Counted from the first letter of the stretch, positions 1 through 5,114 are shown. The stretch is 5,148 bases of DNA from an uncultured Eggerthellaceae bacterium (GCA_946618265.1 CAMOLA010000092.1:1-5148), one strand, 5' to 3'. Notes: generated by a model not told the origin, from the letters alone. Numbers and translations are program-made.

Positions 1-32
1 CCGGCAGTGGTTCAGCGATTCTGAAGCTTCAT

Positions 33-129
33 CCTGGAAAAGTGTACATATTTTTCCAAGGAGTTTTCGCGAGCTGGGCTTTTGCAGATAAGTTTTTATG
101 ATTGAGAAAAATATGTACACTTTTCCAGG
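33..129. repeat. 24-bp perfect inverted repeat with 49-bp spacer
   Basis: Positions 33-56 are the exact reverse complement of 106-129 (24 of 24 bases), separated by 49 bases; outside the arms only two more scattered pairs can form. The element is AT-rich in an otherwise GC-rich setting. Each arm is itself an imperfect dyad, GGAAAA-N10-TTTTCC at 36-57 and GAAAA-N10-TTTTC at 106-125, around the palindrome TGTACA (43-48 and 114-119, 71 bp apart). This could be a short MITE-like or other dispersed palindromic element, or a pair of operator sites for one DNA-binding protein. A plain terminator is less likely because the loop is long and no T-run follows the outer end. No transposase or target duplication is visible. 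The repeat is certain; its role is unknown. Confidence 0.85.
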
Positions 130-396
130 TTGGCCTATGCATGGAGTTAATTCTTTGCGTGACGGACAGTTTGCTGAGGCGTCGACGTTCCCGGCGGAGC
201 CGCGACGGCACCGTCGTTCCGCAGGTAGGCAGCCCGGGTCGCGGTGAGGGGCGCGTGAAACGATGGCGCCTCGGAATCGATCACCGCCCCTGGACTTGGT
301 CCGCTAGCCCCGGAATCGACGGCTGCCCACGGCGGGAACACCCAGGCTCGTTTACGGCGGGGACGTTGTGTCGCATCGTGGGGTCAGGAGAGCGGG
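130..396. other. Intergenic region without a recognisable gene
   Basis: No frame here has a credible start, ribosome binding site and protein-like composition. The open frames present give Arg/Pro/Gly-rich translations typical of non-coding GC-rich DNA. The only structures I see are a short dyad, CGACGG-CA-CCGTCG at 203-216, and the 9-mer CGGAATCGA repeated at 272-280 and 311-319; neither is strong enough to name. The stretch may be a long upstream region of the 471/533 genes or decayed sequence. Confidence 0.5.
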
Positions 397-402
397 TACA
401 AT
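397..402 (+). promoter_or_regulatory. Possible -10 box upstream of the 471/533 genes
   Basis: TACAAT lies 69 bases before the ATG at 471 and matches the sigma-70 type -10 consensus at five of six positions. The hexamer 17 bases upstream (CATCGT, 374-379) is a poor -35, so the promoter would need an activator or another -35 spacing. It is the best candidate in this gap for transcription into the 22-codon frame and the DUF169 gene. Confidence 0.3.
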
Positions 403-470
403 ACAGTGCTGCAGGTGCCTTGCGGTAACCGGTGTTTCCGAACGGCATCATGCGCTTCAAGGAGCTTTAT

Positions 471-539
471 ATGCTCGATTGGCGGGCGTTGCGGGAAGTT
501 GTGTCGTTGTACGAAGGCGAGGGGGCGTGCGTATGCTGA
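471..539 (+). CDS. 22-codon upstream ORF; leader peptide or N-terminal remnant of a LysR-type regulator
   Basis: The ATG at 471 has a near-perfect ribosome binding site, AAGGAG at 459-464 with six bases of spacing, the strongest initiation signal in the first 1.7 kb. The frame runs 22 codons to TGA at 537-539, overlapping the DUF169 start (ATG at 533) by seven bases, which suggests translational coupling. The peptide begins MLDWRALREVVSLYE. This spacing of Leu, hydrophobic residues and Glu resembles the first helix of LysR-type regulators (typically xLRxFVxVAExGS), and the C-terminal piece of such a regulator lies after the DUF169 gene. I infer either a leader peptide that loads ribosomes for DUF169, or the leftover 5' end of a LysR gene whose middle has been replaced. 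The match is too short to be sure. Confidence 0.4.
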   Translation: MLDWRALREVVSLYEGEGACVC

Positions 540-1294
540 CGCAAGAGGCGAAGGACCTGTTCTATAAGCTCGATTTCGAATTCCAGCCGGTGGCCGTCAA
601 GTATTGCTACAGCCAGCCGGAGGGCGTCGAGCATGTCGGCGAGACGCTGTCGTTCTGCGAGTTTCCCAAGAAGGCGGCACTCGAGGACCGTGCGTTCTTC
701 GTAACCGTAGAAGACGACAACTGCTTCGGCAAGATGGTCATGGGAATGATCGACAAGCCGCCGTTGGCTGCGAGCGGGCAAGCGGGCAAAGACTTCGGCG
801 TGTTTCGGACGCAGGCCGCCAACGCGCGTTTGTACCACAACATAACGACGCTTGTCCCCGGCGCGGTGAACTTCGTGGTGTTCTGCCCGCTGCATGCGTG
901 CGATTTCGAGCCCGACCTGGTCTTCTTCGTAGCCGAGATTCCCCAGGCGGACGTGCTCATGCGCGCGACCAGCTATATCTCGGGAGATTTGTGGCAATCG
1001 ACGTCGTCGTGCGTTCTGTCATGTGCGTGGCTGTTCGGCTACCCGTACGTGAGCGGCAAGGTGAACTACACCGTTTCGGGACTAGGTCACGGCATGCGCC
1101 GGCGCAAGGTGTATCCGAGCGGACGCATGCTCATATCGATTCCCTACGCTAAGCTTTCCGAGGTCATCGAGGCTATGGGCCAGATGGACTGGGAGCTCAT
1201 CGCCCTGAAGGAAGACGATGAGAGCAAAGCCGAGCTGCGCGCCCGCATGGATCGCTGGCAAGAGATGAGCCCCGATTTCGTGCTGAAAAGGTAA
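533..1294 (+). CDS. DUF169 family protein
   Basis: This 253-residue protein has the features of DUF169 (a family of unproven function common in anaerobes and archaea). There is an N-terminal FQPVAVKYC segment (17-25), where the family usually has PVAVK. A Cys-containing FCEFPKKA motif follows (41-48), then an NCFGKMVMGM motif (63-72) matching the family's Cys-Gly region. Two further cysteines lie in SSCVLSCAWLFG (158-169), and the C-terminal part is YPSGRMLISIPYAKL (194-208). No signal peptide or membrane helix is seen, so it is probably cytoplasmic. The ordered cysteines suggest a metal, cofactor or redox role, but that is inference. I chose ATG 533 because GAGGGGG (519-525) sits seven bases upstream and homology starts just after it; the frame stays open back to 368 without protein-like sequence. 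It overlaps the short ORF at 471 (ATGCTGA junction). The LysR remnant follows directly in the same frame. Confidence 0.85.
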   Translation: MLTQEAKDLFYKLDFEFQPVAVKYCYSQPEGVEHVGETLSFCEFPKKAALEDRAFFVTVEDDNCFGKMVMGMIDKPPLAASGQAGKDFGVFRTQAANARLYHNITTLVPGAVNFVVFCPLHACDFEPDLVFFVAEIPQADVLMRATSYISGDLWQSTSSCVLSCAWLFGYPYVSGKVNYTVSGLGHGMRRRKVYPSGRMLISIPYAKLSEVIEAMGQMDWELIALKEDDESKAELRARMDRWQEMSPDFVLKR

Positions 1295-1615
1295 ATAAGC
1301 GAGTGGCCCATCGTGTCGTCGTTTTTCGCCTCGGCGATCCCCGGGTACTCCCTTTTGTCGCGCGTGGGGTCGTACAGCGATATCGACACGTTAATCTACG
1401 CCGTTCGCGCAGGCGGTTGCATCGGGTTGAGCTGCGGGCGCCACGTGTCGTTCGAGCCGATGGTCGAGTACGTGCCGATCGAGGGCGTCGGCACCTCGTT
1501 TGCGATCGGCGCAATCTGGCTTAAGGAAAACGATAAACCGCAGGTACGCCAATTTGCAGAGGCGCTCGAGCAAGAGCGCGACGGTTGGCTGGCGAAGCGC
1601 CTCCTGCTGGTGTGA
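1295..1615 (+). pseudogene. C-terminal fragment of a LysR-type transcriptional regulator
   Basis: The frame after the DUF169 stop is open for 106 codons and reads as the end of a LysR effector-binding domain. TLIYAVRAGGCIGLSCG corresponds to the conserved V-x-aG-x-GI-x-l segment. VPIEGVGTSFAIGAIWLKEND, followed by VRQFAEALEQE, corresponds to the final strand and helix (usually ygl-x-wrkd ... vraFi-x-fl). A full regulator is about 300 residues; the helix-turn-helix, linker and first lobe (about two thirds) are missing. Only GTG 1313 could start it within the fragment, and no ribosome binding site precedes it, so it is unlikely to be expressed as a regulator. The junction is abrupt, three bases after the last DUF169 sense codon and in the same frame. 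This fits a deletion or recombination between neighbouring genes. The identity is solid; the history is inferred. Confidence 0.75.
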
Positions 1616-1697
1616 GGTTTCCGCCGGTCCGGCATTCCTATTCCAAAAGAGACTAGCCGCGCTCGCATGGGAATAAAGCGCCGCTTGCCCGCTGCTG

Positions 1698-1703
1698 TAG
1701 AAT
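1698..1703 (+). promoter_or_regulatory. Possible -10 box of the MFS gene
   Basis: TAGAAT lies 51 bases before the MFS start codon in the 139-base gap after the LysR fragment. No good -35 stands at the usual distance (AAAGCG at 1675-1680). It is the best sigma-70-like hexamer in the gap and would give a 5' leader of about 45 bases. An activator-dependent promoter would fit the neighbouring LysR remnant. Confidence 0.25.
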
Positions 1704-1754
1704 CGATGGTGATCGAATCTGCGGAAGACCGTTTCGTCTTGGAGGGGGCGCTAT

Positions 1755-3041
1755 ATGGGGGCGAAATCTGAACAGGGGCTTCATTTTGGATACTTGGTTG
1801 TCGCGGCGCTCGTGCTTACGAGCTTCATCCCGTTGTCGCTGGGATTGAGCTGCGCCGGAATCTTCTACCCGCCGCTTTCCGAGGCTCTCGGCGTCGAGAA
1901 GGGCGTGCTGAGCTACTACACGTCGGTGCTTTGGGTCGCCGCGCTCGTGACGTTGCCCGCGATGGGCCGGCTTCTCGACGAGAAGGACGCTCGCGCATGT
2001 TTGACCGGGGCGGTCGCGATTATCGCCGCGGCGTTCGTGTGGCTGTCTTTCACGAGTTCGCTGTGGCAGTTCTACGTCGCGGCTGCGGCGATGGGCATTG
2101 GCGTCGGCATGCTGCTGTTCCTTGCTCCGTCGACGCTTATCAACCGCTGGTTTGCCAAGCGCGCCGGCGCGATGCTCGGCATCTGCATGGCGTTCACCGG
2201 CGTGGGCGGCATGGTGTGGTCGACGGTGGGCGGCCTGCTGATCGGGACGATCGGATGGTCCGCCACGTACCTGGTGTTTGCCGCGCTGTCGGCGCTCACC
2301 GCCCTGGCGACGCTGTTCATGATTGCCAGCAGGCCGGCCGACAAGGGCCTCGAGCCCGTTGGCTGGGATCCGCAGGACGTTGCAAACGGTTCCGGCGACG
2401 AGGTCGCGACGGGCATTCCCGCGGCAAAGGCGTTCAAGATGCCCGTCTTCTACCTCATTCTGGCGATGTGCTTCACGCTCAACATTGCCATGCCGGTCTA
2501 CTTCATGATTCCGAGCTATGCGTCGACCTTGGACATCGGCGTGGCGATGCCGCTCTTGGGCGCGACGGCGTCTTCGGTCGCCATGGCGGGACAGACGGGG
2601 TCGAAGCTCGTGCTCGGCGCCGTCGGCGAAAAGCGTCCGCAGACGAGCACGCTCGCGGCGCTCGGCTGCGGCCTGATCGGGTCGGCCCTGTTCATGATCG
2701 TGTCGGGATCCGTTCCGGTGTTCTACGCTTCGGCCCTTCTGTTCGGGGTGTACTACGGCATCACCAACGTCATGATGCCGCTGTTCACGCGCGCGAGCTT
2801 CGGCGATGCGGAATACGCGCGCATCTACTCGCGTGTTTCCATGATCGCCTCGATCAGCAATGCGACGGGCGCTTTCGTGTGGGGCACCATCGTGAGCGTG
2901 ACCGGCAGCTACGTCGCCATGTTCGGCGGTGCAATCTTGCTCATGGCAATTACCTGCGCAATCGTCGTGGCAATCGGGCGCGCGCAGGCGGAGAGCGGGG
3001 GCCCGGGAAAGACGGGCTCCGAAGAGGCGAACCCAGCGTAG
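1755..3041 (+). CDS. MFS transporter, oxalate/formate antiporter (OFA)/monocarboxylate-like
   Basis: This is a 428-residue inner-membrane carrier with twelve predicted helices in two six-helix halves, at roughly 12-34, 52-71, 82-99, 104-125, 138-160, 168-191, then 231-252, 262-285, 297-317, 321-344, 360-382 and 387-408. A hydrophilic loop (192-229) separates the halves. The loop after helix 2 has the MFS motif A remnant GRLLDEKDAR (71-80). NRWFAKRAGAMLGICMAFTGVGG (130-152) is typical of the OFA and monocarboxylate-transporter branch (RWF-x-kRrg-x-a-x-Gi). Substrates in that branch are small carboxylates such as oxalate, formate, lactate or pyruvate; the substrate here cannot be read from sequence. 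The start is set by GGAGGGGG (1741-1748), six bases before ATG. The hydrophilic tail ends inside a 39-bp repeat that supplies the TAG stop. It probably forms an operon with the hydrolase that follows 70 bases later. Confidence 0.9.
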   Translation: MGAKSEQGLHFGYLVVAALVLTSFIPLSLGLSCAGIFYPPLSEALGVEKGVLSYYTSVLWVAALVTLPAMGRLLDEKDARACLTGAVAIIAAAFVWLSFTSSLWQFYVAAAAMGIGVGMLLFLAPSTLINRWFAKRAGAMLGICMAFTGVGGMVWSTVGGLLIGTIGWSATYLVFAALSALTALATLFMIASRPADKGLEPVGWDPQDVANGSGDEVATGIPAAKAFKMPVFYLILAMCFTLNIAMPVYFMIPSYASTLDIGVAMPLLGATASSVAMAGQTGSKLVLGAVGEKRPQTSTLAALGCGLIGSALFMIVSGSVPVFYASALLFGVYYGITNVMMPLFTRASFGDAEYARIYSRVSMIASISNATGAFVWGTIVSVTGSYVAMFGGAILLMAITCAIVVAIGRAQAESGGPGKTGSEEANPA

Positions 3042-3103
3042 GGAACGCGCTGGCGAAAGAGAAAGGCGAACCCAGCGCAAGGAACGCGCTGGCGAAAGAG
3101 AAA
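3026..3103. repeat. Two tandem copies of a 39-bp repeat across the MFS stop codon
   Basis: Copy 1 (3026-3064) and copy 2 (3065-3103) differ at two of 39 positions. The differences fall where copy 1 has the MFS stop: GCG-TAG-GGA against GCG-CAA-GGA. Each copy contains an inverted repeat; in copy 2 this is CCAGCGC-AAGGAAC-GCGCTGG (3072-3092), and in copy 1 it is six to seven pairs at 3033-3053. The unit is divisible into three 13-bp blocks related to the array at 3973-4102. The end of copy 2 supplies AAAGG (3101-3105), the likely ribosome binding site for the hydrolase start at 3112. The hairpins might affect mRNA stability or translation between the two genes, which is inference. Confidence 0.9.
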
Positions 3104-3197
3104 GGCAGATCATGGCAGACAACAACAAGCTGGGTTGCACGGTCGACGCGCTGATATTTGGGGTCCGCCCCCATCCCCGCCGACCAGGTGTACAACG

Positions 3198-3223
3198 GGC
3201 GCTATCTGTCGGCGCTATCTGAC
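3198..3223 (+). repeat. 13-bp tandem near-duplication inside the hydrolase gene
   Basis: GGCGCTATCTGTC (3198-3210) is followed by GGCGCTATCTGAC (3211-3223), 12 of 13 identical, with an exact 11-bp direct repeat. Deleting one copy restores the reading NGRYLTGQMTD, so the extra copy is the inserted one. A length of 13 is not divisible by three and causes a +1 frame change. Repeats of this kind are gained and lost by strand slippage. Confidence 0.85.
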
Positions 3224-3230
3224 GGGGCAG

Positions 3231-3977
3231 ATGACGGACAACACGTTCGGTATGACGCTCGTGCGCGGCGAGGGGCGCAACATCCTCATCGACTGCGGCT
3301 CGAACATGGACGACCCCGCCAAGCAGGCGATCTACTTCGACATCTACGGCGCTACGATGGCCAGCCCCCAGGAGGCCCTTGCAAGCGCGGGTTTGTCGCC
3401 TGAAGACATCACCGACGTTGTGGTGACCCACGCCCATATGGACCACATGGGTGGCTTGGAACTGTTTCCCAATGCACGCTTTTACGTGCAGAAAGGCGAG
3501 CTGGAAGGTTGGGAGGCTGTCGTTGCCAACCCCATGATGGGGCCGGCGCTCACGCCAGGCGTGCTCGACCCCGGCGACCTCGTGCGTGCGCGAAAGCTCG
3601 TCGAGGAAGGTCGCATGTCGCTCATCGAGGGCGACGTCGAGGGCCTTCTCCCGGGCATTGACGTGCACGTGTTCCCTCATGCCCACTCGATTGTCGACCA
3701 GGTCGTCGTCATCCATGCGGAAGGCGGCAACTACGTCGACCTCGGCGACATCTGCACGCGCGCCAAGGGCATCACGGGCGTCGACGAGGCGCCGTACTAC
3801 ATGGTGCAAGACGGTGCGGCAGGCTCGATCTACCTGAGCATGATGGCTTTCCCCAAGATCCTCGAATGGGCCGACGGCGACATCGACCACGTCATCTTGC
3901 GGCACGACGTGAACTACAAGGACACGCGCGTTCAGGAGTTTGGCGAAGGGGGCGTGGCGCGCTACAAGTTCTGCTAG
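3231..3977 (+). CDS. Uninterrupted part of the metallo-beta-lactamase-fold hydrolase, possible restart at ATG 3231
   Basis: This is the intact 248-residue part of the frameshifted gene above, listed separately because it may still be translated. The start at ATG 3231 lies nine bases after the stop (3220-3222) of the broken upstream frame, so coupled re-initiation is possible, though GGGGCAG is only a weak ribosome binding site. Zinc ligands in this numbering are H67, H69, D71, H72, H150 or H152, D173 and H225. About 35 N-terminal residues, including the first strand of the fold, would be missing, which may harm folding. The stop TAG at 3975-3977 is the first triplet boundary reached by the downstream 13-bp array. 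Confidence 0.55.
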   Translation: MTDNTFGMTLVRGEGRNILIDCGSNMDDPAKQAIYFDIYGATMASPQEALASAGLSPEDITDVVVTHAHMDHMGGLELFPNARFYVQKGELEGWEAVVANPMMGPALTPGVLDPGDLVRARKLVEEGRMSLIEGDVEGLLPGIDVHVFPHAHSIVDQVVVIHAEGGNYVDLGDICTRAKGITGVDEAPYYMVQDGAAGSIYLSMMAFPKILEWADGDIDHVILRHDVNYKDTRVQEFGEGGVARYKFC

Positions 3978-4102
3978 CGATGCGCGCAAGCGATGCGCGC
4001 TGGTGAAGCATGCAAGCGATGCACGCTGGAGAAAGGCGCAAGCGATGCGCGTTGGCGATGCGCGTTGGCGATGGGCGCTGGAGAAGCGCGCAAGCGATGC
4101 GC
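3973..4102. repeat. Array of ten 13-bp units between the hydrolase and aldolase genes
   Basis: The 130 bases divide into ten contiguous 13-bp units with consensus close to GCWRGCGATGCGC. Exact GCAAGCGATGC copies stand at 3986, 4012, 4038 and 4090 (steps of 26, 26 and 52), with GCTGG-type units mostly between them, so there is a 26-bp higher order. Several units form small stems, for example GCGCGCA-AGCGA-TGCGCGC at 3982-4000 and GCGCA-AGCGA-TGCGC at 4036-4050 and 4088-4102. The array starts on the last codons of the hydrolase and supplies its stop region. It is related to the 39-bp repeat at 3026-3103 (GCTGGCGAAAGAG against GCTGGAGAAAGGC). All frames through it are Arg/Ala-rich and not protein-like; I see no gene. 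Confidence 0.9.
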
Positions 4103-4136
4103 ACCCCGTTTTCTCCGTCTCGAGAACGCCCCCTCG

Positions 4137-4162
4137 CAACATGAGTCAATGTTGGCTAAAAT
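4137..4162 (+). promoter_or_regulatory. Aldolase promoter with an overlapping inverted repeat
   Basis: TAAAAT at 4157-4162 is a good -10 box, 34 bases upstream of the aldolase start. The expected -35 position (4134-4139, TCGCAA) is poor. The region between holds the inverted repeat CAACAT-GAGTCA-ATGTTG (4137-4154), six perfect pairs around a six-base centre. A protein bound there would cover the -35 and spacer. I infer a promoter under control of a repressor or activator; the dyad is certain, its function is not. Confidence 0.45.
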
Positions 4163-4196
4163 AGAGGGGTTGTTATCGGATTTACAAGGAGGAAAA

Positions 4197-5069
4197 ATGC
4201 TTGTAAGCGCTAAAGACATGCTTAACGCAGCAGCGAAGGGCCATTACGCCGTTGCCGCCTTCAATACGAACAACCTCGAGTGGGCCGCTTCCATTCTCGA
4301 CGCCGCAGAGGCAACCCAGTCGCCTGTCATCATCCAGTGCACGAGCGGTGCTGCCAAGTGGCAGGTCTCGTTCAAGGTCGTCGCCGACATCGTCAAGAAC
4401 CTCATCGAGGACAAGAACATCACCGTGCCGGTCGCGCTGCATCTCGATCACGGCACCTACGAGGACTGCCTGAAGTGCATCGATGCCGGTTTCACCTCGG
4501 TCATGTACGACGGTTCCCACGAGGAGACTTTCGACATCAACCTGCAGAAGACCACCGAGATCGTGAAGATCGCCCACGCAAAGGGCATCTCGGTCGAGGC
4601 TGAGGTTGGCGGCATCGGCGGTGTCGAGGACGGCGTCACCTCCAAGGGCGAGCTGGCCGATCCGCAACAGTGCAAGGCCATTGCTGACACGGGAATCGAC
4701 TTCCTGGCCTGCGGCATCGGCAACATCCACGGCCTGTATCCGGACGATTGGGAGGGCCTGTCCTTCGATCGTCTGCAGGAGATCAAGGACCTCGTCGGCG
4801 ACCTGCCGCTCGTCCTCCACGGCGGCACCGGCATCCCGACCGACATGGTCCAGAAGGCCATCGGCATGGGCATCGCCAAGATCAACGTCAACACCGACCT
4901 GCAGGTCGTGTTCGCCAAGGCCACGCGCGAGTACATCGAAGCCGGCAAGGACCAGCAGGGCAAGGGCTACGACCCGCGCAAGCTGCTGAAGCCGGGCCGC
5001 GAGGCCATCGTCGAGCGCGCCAAGGAGCTCATCTGCGATTTCGGCTCCGACGGCAAGGGCTGGGCGTAA
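4197..5069 (+). CDS. fba: Class II fructose-1,6-bisphosphate aldolase
   Basis: This 290-residue cytosolic enzyme would catalyse the reversible cleavage of fructose-1,6-bisphosphate to glyceraldehyde-3-phosphate and dihydroxyacetone phosphate in glycolysis and gluconeogenesis. Class II (zinc-dependent) signatures are all present. HLDHG (82-86) holds the catalytic Asp84 and zinc ligand His85. EAEVGGIGG (134-142) holds the conserved Glu134. NIHG (176-179) holds His178, VLHGGTG (206-212) holds His208 and the phosphate loop, and INVNTD (229-234) completes the phosphate site. Length is normal for the short class II type (about 285-290). The start is fixed by AAGGAGG (4186-4192), four bases before ATG; the frame is open further upstream only through the 13-bp repeats. 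A close relative, tagatose-bisphosphate aldolase, cannot be fully excluded, but no tagatose or galactitol genes are nearby. It appears monocistronic, with its own promoter and terminator. Confidence 0.93.
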   Translation: MLVSAKDMLNAAAKGHYAVAAFNTNNLEWAASILDAAEATQSPVIIQCTSGAAKWQVSFKVVADIVKNLIEDKNITVPVALHLDHGTYEDCLKCIDAGFTSVMYDGSHEETFDINLQKTTEIVKIAHAKGISVEAEVGGIGGVEDGVTSKGELADPQQCKAIADTGIDFLACGIGNIHGLYPDDWEGLSFDRLQEIKDLVGDLPLVLHGGTGIPTDMVQKAIGMGIAKINVNTDLQVVFAKATREYIEAGKDQQGKGYDPRKLLKPGREAIVERAKELICDFGSDGKGWA

Positions 5070-5084
5070 GTCGTTTTCGAACGG

Positions 5085-5114
5085 AGGGGCGCGTCGCGAG
5101 GCGCGCCCCTTTCT
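5085..5114 (+). terminator. Rho-independent terminator of the aldolase gene
   Basis: The sequence forms an eight-pair GC stem, GGGGCGCG (5086-5093) with CGCGCCCC (5102-5109), extendable by one A-T pair, around an eight-base loop. It is followed by TTTCTGCTTCT, a modest T-rich tract. It starts 16 bases after the aldolase stop. The remaining bases to 5148 show no gene. Confidence 0.8.

Larger units (their letters stand above)
3112..3977 (+). pseudogene. Metallo-beta-lactamase-fold hydrolase (N-acyl homoserine lactonase-like), frameshifted near its N-terminus
   Basis: The natural start is probably ATG 3112, after AAAGG (3101-3105). From it the frame reads MADNNKLGCTVDALIFG and is then thrown out of register, stopping at 3222. 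Two insertions explain this. One is an extra G at 3160-3163 (TTTGGGGTCC; with three Gs it continues FGSAPIPADQVYNGRYL). The other is a 13-bp near-duplication at 3198-3223; with one copy removed it continues YLTGQMTDNTFGMTL. Corrected, the protein is 283 residues, normal for AHL-lactonase-like enzymes. The catalytic part is intact from 3231 on. It has the metal motif THAHMDHMGG (HxHxDH), then a His in FPHAHS, Asp in DLGD and His in ILRHD, the usual dinuclear zinc ligands. Such enzymes hydrolyse lactones and esters; the substrate here is unknown. Options are a decaying gene, a phase-variable gene, a sequencing error, or a shorter protein restarting at 3231. Confidence 0.8.

Noticed and set aside
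272..319. CGGAATCGA repeated 39 bp apart (272-280, 311-319)
   Set aside because: The 39-bp offset recalls the later repeat, but similarity stops after about nine bases, so I treat it as chance.
102..428. 108-codon open frame on the plus strand in the 5' region
   Set aside because: Starts inside the right arm of the inverted repeat, has no ribosome binding site, and gives an Arg/Gly-rich translation without protein-like pattern.
368..532. 55-codon upstream extension of the DUF169 frame
   Set aside because: The extension is Arg/Gly/Cys-rich with no family similarity, while ATG 533 has a good ribosome binding site and sits where DUF169 proteins normally begin.
3155..3230. Programmed +1 frameshifting in the hydrolase gene
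   Set aside because: Two separate +1 events within 60 bases would be needed, and the second corresponds to a clear 13-bp duplication, so mutation or slippage is simpler.
3982..4102. CRISPR array
   Set aside because: The units are contiguous and all related, with no unique spacers and only a 13/26-bp period, so it is a degenerate tandem repeat. No cas gene is present.
1653..4142. 829-codon open frame on the minus strand opposite the MFS and hydrolase genes
   Set aside because: It is antisense to two well-supported genes, is rich in Arg, His and Ala without any recognisable domain, includes the 13-bp repeats in its first part, and has no convincing ribosome binding site. It fits the usual antisense openness of GC-rich coding DNA.
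4141..4164. Seven-codon leader peptide before the aldolase
   Set aside because: No ribosome binding site precedes ATG 4141, and the frame overlaps the -10 box, so it would lie upstream of the probable transcription start.
3993..4196. N-terminal extension of the aldolase from an upstream ATG
   Set aside because: The extension reads through the 13-bp repeat array and is low-complexity; ATG 4197 has AAGGAGG immediately upstream and gives the normal family length.
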